Positions 1 to 11,093 of a stretch of 53,818 nucleotides of DNA are shown here, piece after piece. The DNA comes from an uncultured Pelagibacteraceae bacterium (GTDB taxonomy: Bacteria; Pseudomonadota; Alphaproteobacteria; Pelagibacterales; Pelagibacteraceae): assembly GCA_902554745.1 (NCBI GenBank), contig CACDQA010000004.1, forward strand, positions 1 to 53,818, read 5' to 3'. Every line of letters begins with the position of its first letter. The stretch's first letter is position 1. Both the position numbers and the translations under genes were made by a program. The notes under the pieces are model-generated. The model saw nothing but the letters and a program-made list of their open reading frames with translations, made no database searches and had not been told where the DNA came from.

Positions 1-664
1 ATTTTTGTTTAACAAAACAAAAGAATTTTTATTAAAAAATAATAAAATTTCAGATGAATGGAACTCTTTAAATATTTTATCAACCGATGCCGCAACAGTA
101 GGAAATATTGATCTTGGAATAATTAATAATGAAAATAATTTAATAAGTGATTTAAAAGAACATAAATTTGATATTGTTTATCTTGTAGGTCAAGACAATT
201 TAGAATTTGATAAAAAAGATGAATTCATAATTTATCAAGGTAGTCATGGTGACAAAGGTGCAGAGTCTGCTGATATTATTTTACCAGGTGCTGCTTACAC
301 TGAACAAGACGGATACTTTACTAATTTAGAAGGAAAAATTCAAAAAGCCTTCAAAGCATCTTACCCACCCGGAGAAGCAAAAGAAGATTGGCAAATAATT
401 AATGAACTAGCTGAATTTATGAATAATAGAAAATTATTTAATGATAGAGATGAATTAGAAAGCAGCATGTTTAATTATTTAAATTTACAAAAAGAAAAAC
501 AAGTGGATGACCAAAATAATTCTTCTAAAGAATTTCAAACTGAAAATTTAATAATTAAAGTAAAAGATTATTATTTTTCGAATGTTATTGCTAGATCATC
601 AAAAACGATGGTTGAATGTAATAACTCTAAATTAAATTTAAAATTAACAGGTACAGAAGGTTAA
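1..664 (+). CDS. nuoG: NADH-quinone oxidoreductase subunit G, C-terminal fragment (CDS starts upstream of window)
   Basis: Molybdopterin-oxidoreductase-like motifs ([35 protein letters not shown]) directly upstream of nuoH; the ORF-track start is an internal TTG and the frame is open to the window edge. Confidence 0.9.
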   Translation, partial: FLFNKTKEFLLKNNKISDEWNSLNILSTDAATVGNIDLGIINNENNLISDLKEHKFDIVYLVGQDNLEFDKKDEFIIYQGSHGDKGAESADIILPGAAYTEQDGYFTNLEGKIQKAFKASYPPGEAKEDWQIINELAEFMNNRKLFNDRDELESSMFNYLNLQKEKQVDDQNNSSKEFQTENLIIKVKDYYFSNVIARSSKTMVECNNSKLNLKLTGTEG

Positions 665-665
665 T

Positions 666-1664
666 ATGGAATACTTGAGCATAGTTTTTCAAGAAGTTTA
701 TAAGATTTTATTCTTATTAGTTCCTGTTCTTGTTTCTGTAGCAATGATAGTTTGGCTTGATAGAAGGGTTTGGGCTTTTGTTCAAAAAAGACAAGGACCT
801 AATGTTGTTGGTCCGTTCGGTTTATTACAATCTTTAGCTGATGCTTTAAAATATATATTTAAAGAAATTATTATTCCATCTAGTTCAAATAAAGTAATTT
901 TCATACTAGCTCCTATAGTCACAATGACTTTAGCTTTGATCGCATGGGCTGTAATTCCATTTAGCGCAACTCAGGTATTGGCAGATATCAATGTTGGAAT
1001 TCTTTACTTATTTGCTGTTTCTTCATTAGGTGTTTACGGAATAATAATGGGTGGATGGGCATCTAATTCTAAATATCCTTTTCTAGGAGCAATTCGTTCA
1101 GCTGCTCAAATGGTATCTTATGAGGTTTCAATTGGGGTAATAATTATCAATGTTTTACTTTGTGTTGGTTCACTGAATTTAAACGACATAGTTATTGCTC
1201 AACAAAATATGTGGTTTGTAATTCCATTATTTCCAATGTTTGTAATATTTTTTATTTCCGCTTTAGCTGAAACTAACAGACCTCCGTTTGATTTACCTGA
1301 AGCAGAAGCAGAGTTGGTTGCTGGTTATCAAACAGAATATTCAGGAATGATGTATGCAATGTTTTGGTTGGGTGAGTATGCAAACATTTTATTGATGTGT
1401 GCGATGGGAGCAATATTATTTTTAGGTGGCTGGATGTCCCCAATTGATGTTTATCCATTTACGTTAGTGCCAGGTGCATTATGGTTAATATTAAAAATTC
1501 TTCTTTTATTCATTCTTTTTGCTTTAGTTAAGGCGATAGTACCTAGATATAGATATGACCAATTAATGAGACTTGGTTGGAAAGTTTTTCTTCCTCTTTC
1601 TTTAATTTGGGTGGTATTAACAGCTAGCTATTTGTTTTATTTTAACCTTTTACCTGTGAATTAA
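666..1664 (+). CDS. nuoH: NADH-quinone oxidoreductase subunit H
   Basis: Conserved [30 protein letters not shown] and [26 protein letters not shown]; nuo operon position. Confidence 0.98.
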   Translation: MEYLSIVFQEVYKILFLLVPVLVSVAMIVWLDRRVWAFVQKRQGPNVVGPFGLLQSLADALKYIFKEIIIPSSSNKVIFILAPIVTMTLALIAWAVIPFSATQVLADINVGILYLFAVSSLGVYGIIMGGWASNSKYPFLGAIRSAAQMVSYEVSIGVIIINVLLCVGSLNLNDIVIAQQNMWFVIPLFPMFVIFFISALAETNRPPFDLPEAEAELVAGYQTEYSGMMYAMFWLGEYANILLMCAMGAILFLGGWMSPIDVYPFTLVPGALWLILKILLLFILFALVKAIVPRYRYDQLMRLGWKVFLPLSLIWVVLTASYLFYFNLLPVN

Positions 1665-1666
1665 TA

Positions 1667-2152
1667 ATGAAGATATCAAGATTTTTTAAAACTATATTGA
1701 TGACAGACTTCATTGGTGGTTTGTTAATTGCTATAAAAGAATTATTTAAATCAAAAAAAACAATTAATTACCCATTCGAAAAAGGTAAAATTAGTCCCCG
1801 TTTTAGAGGTGAGCATGCTTTGAGAAGGTATCCAAATGGAGAAGAAAGATGTATTGCTTGTAAATTATGCGAAGCAGTTTGCCCAGCACAGGCAATAACA
1901 ATCGAGTCAGCTGAAAGAGAAGACGGAAGCAGAAAAACAACACGTTACGATATTGATATGATGAAGTGTATTTATTGCGGTCTATGTGAAGAATCTTGCC
2001 CGGTAGATGCAATAGTACAAGGTCCAAATTTTGAATTTTCAACGGAAACAAGAGAAGAACTTTATTATACAAAGGAAAAATTATTAGATAATGGAGATAG
2101 ATGGGAGAATGTTTTGGAGGCAAATATTAAAGCTGACAATATCCATCGATAA
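1667..2152 (+). CDS. nuoI: NADH-quinone oxidoreductase subunit I (2x[4Fe-4S])
   Basis: Two ferredoxin motifs [12 protein letters not shown] and [12 protein letters not shown]. Confidence 0.98.
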   Translation: MKISRFFKTILMTDFIGGLLIAIKELFKSKKTINYPFEKGKISPRFRGEHALRRYPNGEERCIACKLCEAVCPAQAITIESAEREDGSRKTTRYDIDMMKCIYCGLCEESCPVDAIVQGPNFEFSTETREELYYTKEKLLDNGDRWENVLEANIKADNIHR

Positions 2153-2154
2153 AA

Positions 2155-2787
2155 ATGATTGCACACGCTATTTTCTTTTACACATTTTCTATAATTGCTG
2201 TTGTTTCAGCTATAATGGTAACCGCTTCTAAAAATACTGTTCATTCAGTATTTTTCTTAATTCTTGATTTCATAAGTATATCTTGTCTTTTCATAATGAT
2301 TGGCGCTGAATTTTTGGGAATGATAATGCTAATTGTTTATGTTGGTGCTGTAGCAGTTTTATTTTTGTTTGTTGTTATGATGTTAAACGTAGCTCAACAA
2401 AAAAATCAATGGTTTGCAGGTCAATCAACCTCTAAACACATTCCAGTTGGTTTAATTATAAGCACATTAATTTTCTTTGAAATTATAATTGTGATAGGTG
2501 GCTGGAAATATAAACCTGAAATTTTTGATATTAACAATTCACTTGCTAACACAAGTGTAAGCAACACTCATTCATTGGGCCAAATTTTATACACTGATTA
2601 TATTCATGTTTTTCAAATAAGTGGAATGATCCTTCTCGTAGCTATGATTGGAGCCATAGTATTAACTTTTAGACAAAGATCTGGAGTTAAAAGACAAAGT
2701 TATATCAAACAAATATCTAGAGAAAGAGTAGAAGGTGTTGAGGTGTTAGAAGTTCAGAGTAACAAGGGAGTTAAAATAGATGATTGA
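2155..2787 (+). CDS. nuoJ: NADH-quinone oxidoreductase subunit J
   Basis: Membrane protein with [29 protein letters not shown] motif. Confidence 0.97.
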   Translation: MIAHAIFFYTFSIIAVVSAIMVTASKNTVHSVFFLILDFISISCLFIMIGAEFLGMIMLIVYVGAVAVLFLFVVMMLNVAQQKNQWFAGQSTSKHIPVGLIISTLIFFEIIIVIGGWKYKPEIFDINNSLANTSVSNTHSLGQILYTDYIHVFQISGMILLVAMIGAIVLTFRQRSGVKRQSYIKQISRERVEGVEVLEVQSNKGVKIDD

Positions 2788-3091
2788 TATAGGTTTAGGA
2801 CATTATTTGACTTTAGGTGCTGTTATTTTCTCAATTGGAGTAATTGGTATTTTTCTTAATAGAAAGAACATCATTGTTATTTTAATGAGTATTGAACTAA
2901 TATTACTTGCAGTAAATATCAACTTAGTTGCTTTTTCTATTTATTTGGGAGATTTGGCAGGACAAGTCTTTACTTTATTTATTCTCACTGTTGCAGCAGC
3001 TGAAGCGGCCATAGGATTAGCAATCATTGTTGTATATTTCAGAAACTCAGGAACAATACGAGTTGAAGAAATAGATAAGTTAAAAGGATAA
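2780..3091 (+). CDS. nuoK: NADH-quinone oxidoreductase subunit K
   Basis: Short hydrophobic protein with [18 protein letters not shown] and [13 protein letters not shown]; operon position. Confidence 0.97.
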   Translation: MIDIGLGHYLTLGAVIFSIGVIGIFLNRKNIIVILMSIELILLAVNINLVAFSIYLGDLAGQVFTLFILTVAAAEAAIGLAIIVVYFRNSGTIRVEEIDKLKG

Positions 3092-3093
3092 CT

Positions 3094-5004
3094 ATGGAAC
3101 TATCAATTATATTCCTTCCACTTATTGCTTCAATTATATCAGGTTTTTTTGGCAGATATATCGGTGATAGAAATTCTGAAATAGTAACAAGTGTTCTAGT
3201 TTCAATTTCTGCACTCTTGTCAATTTATGTTCTTTATCAAGTAATCGTAAACCAATACGAAGAAAATATTGTTATAGCCACCTGGATAAGCTCAGGTTCA
3301 CTTGATGTAAATTGGTCGATGTTAATTGATCCTTTATCAGCAGTGATGTTAGTAGTTGTAACATCCGTATCTGCCTTAGTACACATCTATTCAATTGGTT
3401 ACATGTCTCATGATCCTCATAAACCAAGATTTATGGCTTATTTATCATTATTCACATTTGCAATGTTGATGCTTGTAACATCAGATAATTTTATTCAACT
3501 ATTTTTTGGCTGGGAAGGTGTTGGTCTTTGTTCATATTTCCTAATTGGTTTTTGGTTTAAAAAAGAAAGTGCAAATGCTGCAGCCATAAAAGCATTTGTT
3601 GTAAATAGAGTAGGTGATTTTGGTTTTGCTTTAGGAATTTTCTTAATATTTTATTTATTTGGAACAGTAAATTATTCAGAAGTTTTTCAACAAATTCCAA
3701 CAGTTGTAGATAAAAGTTTATCCTTTTTAGGTTTTGAAGTTAATGCAATAGATTTAGTTTGTTTGCTTTTATTTATAGGAGCAATGGGTAAATCTGCACA
3801 GATATTACTACATACTTGGCTACCTGATGCTATGGAAGGTCCAACTCCAGTTTCAGCGTTGATTCACGCAGCAACGATGGTAACAGCTGGTGTTTTTTTA
3901 GTAGTAAGATGCTCTCCAATTTACGAATATTCACCATTAATACTAAATTTTATAACTATCGTTGGAATGACTACAGCATTCTTTGCAGCAACGGTTGCTC
4001 TGGTTCAAACAGATATAAAAAAAATTATTGCTTACTCGACGTGTAGCCAACTTGGCTATATGTTTTTTGCAGCTGGAGTAGGTGCATACAATGTTGCTAT
4101 GTTTCACTTATTTACTCATGCATTTTTCAAAGCTTTATTATTTTTAGGATCTGGTTCAGTAATCCATGCATTTAAAGATGAGCAAAATATAAATAATATG
4201 GGAGGTGTATGGAAAAAATTACCATATACTTATGCTTTAATGATAATAGGAACGCTTGCTTTGACAGGTTTTCCATTTTTATCAGGATTTTATTCTAAAG
4301 ACGCAATTATAGAATTTGCGTATTTAAAAGGTAATACTACTGGTTATTATGCAGCTGGCATTGGAATAATTACAGCATTTTTAACATCTATTTATTCATG
4401 GAGATTGATATTTAAAACTTTCCATGGTGAGTACAATAACAAAGAGGTCAAGATAGAGGAAACACACGAGTCTCCATTAGTTATGCTTGTTCCATTATTT
4501 ATTCTTTCAATAGGAGCTGTTTTTGCTGGTATTCTATTTAAAGGACTATTTATCGGTCATGGTGAGAATTTATTCTGGGCAGAGTCTATTAAGTTTTTAG
4601 AGCCTTTGAGTACTGAGCACCCACCTTTATGGTTTTTACTTTTAACACCGTGTTTGGTTTTATTATCTATTCCAATTGCTTATTACTTATTTGTTAAGAA
4701 CAAAGAATTACCTTACTCAATAGCTTCAATGAACAAACCTTTGTATAATTTTTTAGTAAATAAATGGTACTTTGATGAGTTATATGATGTGTTGTTTGTT
4801 AAATCTTCAAAAAAACTAGGTTTATTTTTATGGAAATTTTTTGATGGAACCATAATTGATGGTTTTGGTCCTGATGGAATTTCTTCTTTTATAAAAAAAT
4901 GTTCAATTAAAGCAACCAAATTTCAAAGTGGTTTTATCTATCAATATGCATTTGTAATGTTGTTAGGTTTCTCTGCTTTACTAACCTTTTTAATAGTTAA
5001 ATAA
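3094..5004 (+). CDS. nuoL: NADH-quinone oxidoreductase subunit L
   Basis: Antiporter-like subunit; FFGWEGVGLCSYFLIGFW, HTWLPDAMEGPTPVSALIHAATMVTAGVFL. Confidence 0.98.
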   Translation: MELSIIFLPLIASIISGFFGRYIGDRNSEIVTSVLVSISALLSIYVLYQVIVNQYEENIVIATWISSGSLDVNWSMLIDPLSAVMLVVVTSVSALVHIYSIGYMSHDPHKPRFMAYLSLFTFAMLMLVTSDNFIQLFFGWEGVGLCSYFLIGFWFKKESANAAAIKAFVVNRVGDFGFALGIFLIFYLFGTVNYSEVFQQIPTVVDKSLSFLGFEVNAIDLVCLLLFIGAMGKSAQILLHTWLPDAMEGPTPVSALIHAATMVTAGVFLVVRCSPIYEYSPLILNFITIVGMTTAFFAATVALVQTDIKKIIAYSTCSQLGYMFFAAGVGAYNVAMFHLFTHAFFKALLFLGSGSVIHAFKDEQNINNMGGVWKKLPYTYALMIIGTLALTGFPFLSGFYSKDAIIEFAYLKGNTTGYYAAGIGIITAFLTSIYSWRLIFKTFHGEYNNKEVKIEETHESPLVMLVPLFILSIGAVFAGILFKGLFIGHGENLFWAESIKFLEPLSTEHPPLWFLLLTPCLVLLSIPIAYYLFVKNKELPYSIASMNKPLYNFLVNKWYFDELYDVLFVKSSKKLGLFLWKFFDGTIIDGFGPDGISSFIKKCSIKATKFQSGFIYQYAFVMLLGFSALLTFLIVK

Positions 5005-6485
5005 TGAATTTTCCTATTCTTTCATCTTTAATATTATTGCCAATAGTTGGTGCTTTATTTTTATTTTTTACTAAAGATAAAGAAGGAAATAATTTAACTG
5101 CTAAATATGTTGCTTTATTTACAACTGTAGTAAATTTTTTAATTTCGATTTATCTGTGGATTTCTTTTGACCAATCAACATCTAGTTTTCAATTTGTAGA
5201 AGATAGAGTATGGATTGAAGGATTTATTAATTATAAAGTTGGAGTAGATGGTATTTCAATTTTATTTATTATTTTAACTACATTTATAACTCCCATTTGT
5301 ATTATATCTGTAAATAATTCAGTCAAAAATAGATTAAGAGATTTTTTAATTGCAATTCTAATCATGGAAAGTTTCATGATAGGTGTTTTCTGTGCACTTG
5401 ATTTAGTTGTATTCTATTTATTTTTTGAAGCTGGCTTAATACCAATGTTTTTAATTATTGGTATTTGGGGAGGTGAAAGAAGAGTTTATTCAGCATTCAA
5501 ATTCTTTTTATACACACTGTTAGGATCTGTTTTGATGTTGGTTGCAATAATTTCAATTTATTGGATTACGGGAACAACTGACGTAGTTCAACTTTATGAA
5601 ATTGGTATTGATGTTAAATATCAAAATCTTTTGTGGTTAGCATTTTTTAGCTCATTTGCCGTAAAAACACCTATGTGGCCAGTTCATACTTGGTTACCCG
5701 ACGCACACGTTGAGGCTCCTACTGCTGGATCTGTTTTGTTAGCTGCTATATTATTAAAGATGGCTGGATATGGCTTTATAAGATTTTCTTTAGGCCTTTT
5801 CCCAGTTGCATCAGAGGTATTTACTCCATTAATTTACACCTTGAGTGTTATAGCAATCATATTTACCTCACTGATAGCTTTAATGCAGGAGGATATGAAA
5901 AAATTAATTGCTTATTCATCTGTTGCGCATATGGGTTTTGTAACTTTGGGTATATTCACTTTGCAACAGCAGGGAATTGAAGGAAGTATAATTCAAATGA
6001 TTAGCCACGGATTAGTTTCAGCAGCATTATTTTTAACTGTTGGTGTAGTTTATGACAGAATGCATTCTAGATTAATAAGTACATATGGAGGACTAGTTTC
6101 TGTAATTCCAAAATATTCAATATTATTTATGTTATTTGCTTTGGCATCCCTAGGTTTACCTGGAACCAGTGGTTTTATCGGTGAGTTTTTAATATTAATG
6201 GGAGCTTTTAAAGATAATTTTTTAGTGGCAGTTATAGCAAGTATTGGGGTGATTTTAGGAGCTGCATACATGTTGTGGCTTTATAAAAGAGTAATATTTG
6301 GAAAATTAATAAACAAAGATCTTAAAACAATTTTAGATTTAAACAGATCTGAATACTTCATATTAAGTTGTTTAGCTGCACCAATATTATTTTTTGGTTT
6401 TTATCCTGATCCATTAATAAACACTATTGAAGTTTCTGTGACCGACTTAATTAATATGCATAACACAAATATAGCTAGTAAATAA
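5004..6485 (+). CDS. nuoM: NADH-quinone oxidoreductase subunit M
   Basis: HTWLPDAHVEAPTAGSVLLAAILLKMAGYGFIRF and SHGLVSAALFL. Confidence 0.98.
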   Translation: MNFPILSSLILLPIVGALFLFFTKDKEGNNLTAKYVALFTTVVNFLISIYLWISFDQSTSSFQFVEDRVWIEGFINYKVGVDGISILFIILTTFITPICIISVNNSVKNRLRDFLIAILIMESFMIGVFCALDLVVFYLFFEAGLIPMFLIIGIWGGERRVYSAFKFFLYTLLGSVLMLVAIISIYWITGTTDVVQLYEIGIDVKYQNLLWLAFFSSFAVKTPMWPVHTWLPDAHVEAPTAGSVLLAAILLKMAGYGFIRFSLGLFPVASEVFTPLIYTLSVIAIIFTSLIALMQEDMKKLIAYSSVAHMGFVTLGIFTLQQQGIEGSIIQMISHGLVSAALFLTVGVVYDRMHSRLISTYGGLVSVIPKYSILFMLFALASLGLPGTSGFIGEFLILMGAFKDNFLVAVIASIGVILGAAYMLWLYKRVIFGKLINKDLKTILDLNRSEYFILSCLAAPILFFGFYPDPLINTIEVSVTDLINMHNTNIASK

Positions 6486-6486
6486 T

Positions 6487-7905
6487 ATGGAAAATTTAAA
6501 TTTAGTATTACCTGAAATATTTATTTCACTTTCAATAATGTTTTTACTTATTTTGGGTGTTTTTAAAAAAAATAGTTCAAAAATCACTTTCAATCTATCT
6601 TTGTTTACAATTTTAATTACAGCAATAATAACAATAAACGAAACGTTTTCGGTTAGTAGGGAAACATTGTTTAATGAAAGTGTTGTGATTGACAGTATGT
6701 CTTCATTAATGAAAATTATAACTTTAATTGGAGGTTTTTTAGTTTTAGTTATTTCATCAAGCTATTTAAAAACTTTTAAAATATATAATATCGAATACCC
6801 AGTTCTTATTTTGAGCTCTATACTTGGTATGATGGTGATGATTAGTTCAAATGATTTAATTGTTTTTTATATGGGGTTAGAATTACAATCATTAGCTCTT
6901 TACGTATTAGCAACATATAATAGAGATCAACTAAAATCATCCGAAGCTGGTTTGAAATATTTTGTTTTAAGTGCACTATCTTCAGGATTGTTATTATATG
7001 GATGTTCTTTAGTTTATGGTTTTTCAGGCTCAACTAATTTTGATATAATATCAAATCAATTAAATTCTAATGAATATGTTTTAACATTTGGAATTGTATT
7101 TATCTTAGTTGGTTTAGCATTTAAAATTTCTGCAGTTCCATTTCATATGTGGGCACCTGATGTTTACGAGGGGTCACCAACAACTGTAACTTTATTTTTT
7201 ACAATAGTACCAAAGATCGCTGCTTTAACTGTATTTATAAGATTTTTATATGTTCCTTTCCTAAATTTAATTGATCAATGGCAAATGATAATAATTTTCT
7301 TATCAATTGCTTCCATGGTTTTTGGAGCTGTTGCTGCAATAGGGCAAACTAATATTAAAAGACTAATTGCTTATAGCTCTATTGGACATATTGGTTATAC
7401 ATTAGCAGGACTAGCCACAGCTTCGAATGAAGGAATTCAAAGTTCAATAATCTATATTTCAATATACGTAGTTATGAATTTAGCTCTTTTCTCATGTCTA
7501 TTGATGCTAAGAAGAAAGGATCAATATTACGAGAATATTGAGGATCTCTCAGGATTATCAAAAAACCATCCACTACTATCACTATGTTTGCTTGTGATAC
7601 TGTTTTCTTTAGCTGGAATACCACCTCTAGCTGGTTTCTTTGCTAAGTTTTATGTTTTTAAAGCAGTATTAGAACAATCAATGTTTTTCTTAGCTATAGT
7701 AGGATTGTTATCAACAGTAGTTGCAGCTTTTTATTATTTAAGAATTATAAAAATAATTTACTTTGATAAAGAAAAAGACAAATACGATACTGACCATAGC
7801 TTATGGTTAAAATTTTCACTTACAGTTTCAACGATATTAATTCTTTTATACTTCATATTCCCAAGTCAGTTAATAGAAGTTGTTTCAAGAATTAATATTA
7901 TTTGA
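6487..7905 (+). CDS. nuoN: NADH-quinone oxidoreductase subunit N
   Basis: FHMWAPDVYEGSPTTVT and RLIAYSSIGHIGY; end of nuo operon. Confidence 0.97.
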   Translation: MENLNLVLPEIFISLSIMFLLILGVFKKNSSKITFNLSLFTILITAIITINETFSVSRETLFNESVVIDSMSSLMKIITLIGGFLVLVISSSYLKTFKIYNIEYPVLILSSILGMMVMISSNDLIVFYMGLELQSLALYVLATYNRDQLKSSEAGLKYFVLSALSSGLLLYGCSLVYGFSGSTNFDIISNQLNSNEYVLTFGIVFILVGLAFKISAVPFHMWAPDVYEGSPTTVTLFFTIVPKIAALTVFIRFLYVPFLNLIDQWQMIIIFLSIASMVFGAVAAIGQTNIKRLIAYSSIGHIGYTLAGLATASNEGIQSSIIYISIYVVMNLALFSCLLMLRRKDQYYENIEDLSGLSKNHPLLSLCLLVILFSLAGIPPLAGFFAKFYVFKAVLEQSMFFLAIVGLLSTVVAAFYYLRIIKIIYFDKEKDKYDTDHSLWLKFSLTVSTILILLYFIFPSQLIEVVSRINII

Positions 7906-8441
7906 TGAAATTAAAAAAATTTAAATTTAAAAAAGTTAAAAGCACTAATAATACTGCAATAAGAATTATCAAAGAAACTAAATACAACTTTGGTATGGTT
8001 GTTGCTGAGACTCAAGTAAGTGGTAGAGGACAGTATGGAAGAAAATGGATATCACCAAAAGGAAATTTATTTATCTCTTTTTTCAATGAACTAAATAAAA
8101 CAAAACTATCGATTAATGCTATAACAAAAATCAATTGTCTTTTAGTCAAAAAATTACTCTCGTCATTTACAAGTAAAAAAATTTTATTTAAAAAACCGAA
8201 CGACTTATTAATTGATAAAAAAAAAATTAGTGGCATTTTACAAGAAGTCATATTTGTAAGAGACAAAAAATTTTTAATTACTGGCATAGGTATAAATATT
8301 AAAAAAAATCCAATTATAAGGAATTATCCTGCCACAAACTTGCAAGAGGTAACTAAAAAAAGTATTAGTAAATTAATTGTAGAAAATAAACTAAAACAAC
8401 TTTTTGAAAAAAATTTATCTAAATTGTATAAAATTAAATAA
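7902..8441 (+). CDS. birA: Biotin--[acetyl-CoA-carboxylase] ligase, short monofunctional form
   Basis: AETQVSGRGQYGRKWISPKGNLFISF matches the GRGRxGRxW ligase motif; KPNDLLIDKKKISGILQE; downstream of nuoN as in other alphaproteobacteria. Confidence 0.88.
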   Translation: MMKLKKFKFKKVKSTNNTAIRIIKETKYNFGMVVAETQVSGRGQYGRKWISPKGNLFISFFNELNKTKLSINAITKINCLLVKKLLSSFTSKKILFKKPNDLLIDKKKISGILQEVIFVRDKKFLITGIGINIKKNPIIRNYPATNLQEVTKKSISKLIVENKLKQLFEKNLSKLYKIK

Positions 8442-9187
8442 TGTATATTCTAGGCGATATTGGTAATACTGAAACAAAATTGTGTATTGTTTCTAAAAAT
8501 AATAAAATTTCAAAAAAAATTACTTTTTTATCAAAATCTGTAAACAACAGGCAGCTTAATATTTTATTTAAAAGAAATAAAATTCAATTAAATAAAATTG
8601 AAAAAATATTATTTTGCAGTGTTGTTCCAAAAACATATTCTATAATTAATAAATTTTTATCGAAAAAAGTTAAACTAAAATGCTATGAGGTTAAAAAATT
8701 AAACTTAAAATCACTTATAAAAATCAAAGTAAATTATAAACAGGTAGGCTCAGATAGAATTACTAATGCTATAAGTTTAATGAATAACAAAAATAATTTT
8801 ATAATTTTAGATTTTGGTACAGCAACAACTTTCGATGTACTAATTAGAAACACTTATTTTGGAGGTATTATTGCCCCGGGTGTGAGATTATCTCTTAATA
8901 CCTTGTCTGATAAAGCAACCTTGATTCCAAAAATAGATTTAAAAAAGATTAATAAAGTCATTGGCAAAAATACAATCTCTGCTGTTAGATCAGGCTTTTT
9001 TTGGGGTTATTCAGGTTTAATTGACAATATTATTAATTTAATTAAGAAGGAGACCGGAAAATCTTTTAAAGTAATTATTACTGGTGGATTTTCAGATTTA
9101 TTTAAAAACTCAATTAAAACGAAAGTAAGTCACAACCAAGATATTACAATTAAAGGCTTAATAAAGATTTCAAAATTAATTAAATAA
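8441..9187 (+). CDS. coaX: Type III pantothenate kinase
   Basis: DIGNTETKL, GSDRITNAI, ILDFGTATTFDV, GGIIAPGVRLSL, ITGGFSD. Confidence 0.93.
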   Translation: MYILGDIGNTETKLCIVSKNNKISKKITFLSKSVNNRQLNILFKRNKIQLNKIEKILFCSVVPKTYSIINKFLSKKVKLKCYEVKKLNLKSLIKIKVNYKQVGSDRITNAISLMNNKNNFIILDFGTATTFDVLIRNTYFGGIIAPGVRLSLNTLSDKATLIPKIDLKKINKVIGKNTISAVRSGFFWGYSGLIDNIINLIKKETGKSFKVIITGGFSDLFKNSIKTKVSHNQDITIKGLIKISKLIK

Positions 9188-9188
9188 T

Positions 9189-10847
9189 ATGAAAGATGAA
9201 TTATTATTTTGTCCATTAGGTGGATCAGGTGAAATAGGCATGAACATGAATTTGTTCGGCTATGGACAGCCTAGTGATCATAAATGGATTATGGTTGATA
9301 TAGGGGTAACATTTGCAGATGATACTATTCCAGGTGTTGATTTAATATATCCAGATCCTGGGTTTATAGTAGAAAGAAAAGATAATTTATTAGGAATAGT
9401 TTTAACACACGCACACGAGGATCACATTGGTGCAATTGCTCATCTATGGCCAAAATTACAATGTAAAATTTTTGCAACTCCTTTCACAGCTGTATTAATT
9501 CGAGAAAAATTTAGAGAAAAACAAATCGATATAACTAATGATTTACAGATTGTTGAGTTAAATGGAAAGGTTTCTCTGGATCCATTTGAAATTGAATACA
9601 TTACTTTAACGCACTCTATATTAGAACCAAACGGACTTAGAATAAAAACTCCTGCGGGAGTTATTTTGCATACTGGAGATTGGAAGGTAGATCCAAATCC
9701 TTTGATTGGAGATAATATAAACGAAAAAAGATTAAAGGAAATAGGTGAAGAAGGTGTGCTAGCAATGATTTGCGACTCAACAAATGTTTTTAGCGCTGGT
9801 AGATCAGGTTCTGAATTAGACGTAAGAAAAAATATGCTAAACGTTATGTCTCGATTAAAAAAAAGAATTATCATAACATCTTTTGCTTCGAACGTAGCTC
9901 GAATGGAGACAGCTTTTTATTGTGCAGAACAAACTGGAAGACAAATCTCTTTAGTTGGAAGATCAATGCATCGTATTTATAAAGCTGCACGTCAATGTGG
10001 ATATTTAAAAAATACTATTGAACCAATTGATCCAAGAGAAGCTAAAAATTTTTCAAGAGAAAAAATTGTGTATTTATGTACTGGAAGTCAAGGTGAACCA
10101 ATGGGTGCAATGATGAGAATTTCTAGCTATGTTCATCCAGATGTTTTTATAGAAAAAGGCGATGCTGTCATTTTTTCTTCAAAAATCATACCTGGTAATG
10201 AAAAAAAACTTTATAAACTTCACAACCAACTTGTTAAGGATGGAATAGAAGTAATATCTGAAGAAACCGAATTTGTTCATGTTTCGGGGCATCCAAATAG
10301 AGAAGACCTTAAAGAGATGTATCAATGGGTAAAACCTAGATGTGTAATACCTGTACACGGTGAACATAGGCACATGATAGAACACATTAATTTTGCAAAA
10401 GAAATGCAAGTGCAACATCCAGTTCAAGTCGAAAATGGTGATATTGTTAAGTTATATCCAGGTGAAAAACCTGAAGTATATGACAAGGCCCCGAGTGGCA
10501 GACTTTATTTAGATGGTAGTGTAAGCGTTGATCCAGATTCACAATCGATAAAAGATAGGAAAAATTTAAGTGCTAATGGATATCTTGAGGTAACAATAAT
10601 GATTACACCTAAAGGAAATATACATAATAACCCTATACTTTCATTTCGTGGTTTACCTATCGATGATCGAGATGATTTTGTTTATGGATTAGAAGAGGAA
10701 ATAGAGAAAACTTCTAGAACTTTTAAAATTGGAAGCAAACAACAAGAGCATAACCTAATTGATGCATTAAAAATCGCTTGTAGAAAATTTTCTAAAGAGA
10801 GAACAGGAAAAAAACCTTTTACCAATATTAATTTAGTAAGAATTTAA
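9189..10847 (+). CDS. rnj: Ribonuclease J
   Basis: Metallo-beta-lactamase/beta-CASP motifs: LTHAHEDHIGA, HTGDWKVDP, CTGSQGEPMGAMMRIS, HVSGHPNREDL. Confidence 0.95.
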   Translation: MKDELLFCPLGGSGEIGMNMNLFGYGQPSDHKWIMVDIGVTFADDTIPGVDLIYPDPGFIVERKDNLLGIVLTHAHEDHIGAIAHLWPKLQCKIFATPFTAVLIREKFREKQIDITNDLQIVELNGKVSLDPFEIEYITLTHSILEPNGLRIKTPAGVILHTGDWKVDPNPLIGDNINEKRLKEIGEEGVLAMICDSTNVFSAGRSGSELDVRKNMLNVMSRLKKRIIITSFASNVARMETAFYCAEQTGRQISLVGRSMHRIYKAARQCGYLKNTIEPIDPREAKNFSREKIVYLCTGSQGEPMGAMMRISSYVHPDVFIEKGDAVIFSSKIIPGNEKKLYKLHNQLVKDGIEVISEETEFVHVSGHPNREDLKEMYQWVKPRCVIPVHGEHRHMIEHINFAKEMQVQHPVQVENGDIVKLYPGEKPEVYDKAPSGRLYLDGSVSVDPDSQSIKDRKNLSANGYLEVTIMITPKGNIHNNPILSFRGLPIDDRDDFVYGLEEEIEKTSRTFKIGSKQQEHNLIDALKIACRKFSKERTGKKPFTNINLVRI

Positions 10848-11092
10848 TGAGCGCAACAGGCTTAGCTATTATCTATATAATTATATGGTGGATAGTTTTT
10901 TTTGCTATTTTACCTATCGATGTGAATCGAACAAAGACTGTAAAAATTGACGGTGAGGATCCTGGATCACCTGAAAATCCAAAAATGTTGAAAAAATTCC
11001 TTTATTGTACAGGAATTACTACTGTCATTTTCATCATAATTTACTTATTAATTAAATTTGAATATTTAAATTTAAGAAATATGATTAATTGA
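10847..11092 (+). CDS. DUF1467-like small membrane protein
   Basis: Two predicted TM segments; IIWWIVFFAILPIDV; lies between rnj and proS as in other alphaproteobacteria. Confidence 0.75.
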   Translation: MSATGLAIIYIIIWWIVFFAILPIDVNRTKTVKIDGEDPGSPENPKMLKKFLYCTGITTVIFIIIYLLIKFEYLNLRNMIN

Positions 11093-11093
11093 G

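Noticed and set aside
1273-1458. Antisense ORFs inside nuo genes (also 1803-2123, 4713-4919, 6050-6271, 6842-7033)
   Set aside because: Lie opposite strongly conserved coding sequences and have low-complexity, non-protein-like translations.
9440-9874. 144-aa antisense ORF within rnj, and 10179-10427
   Set aside because: Shadow ORFs opposite confident RNase J coding sequence; no recognisable domain.
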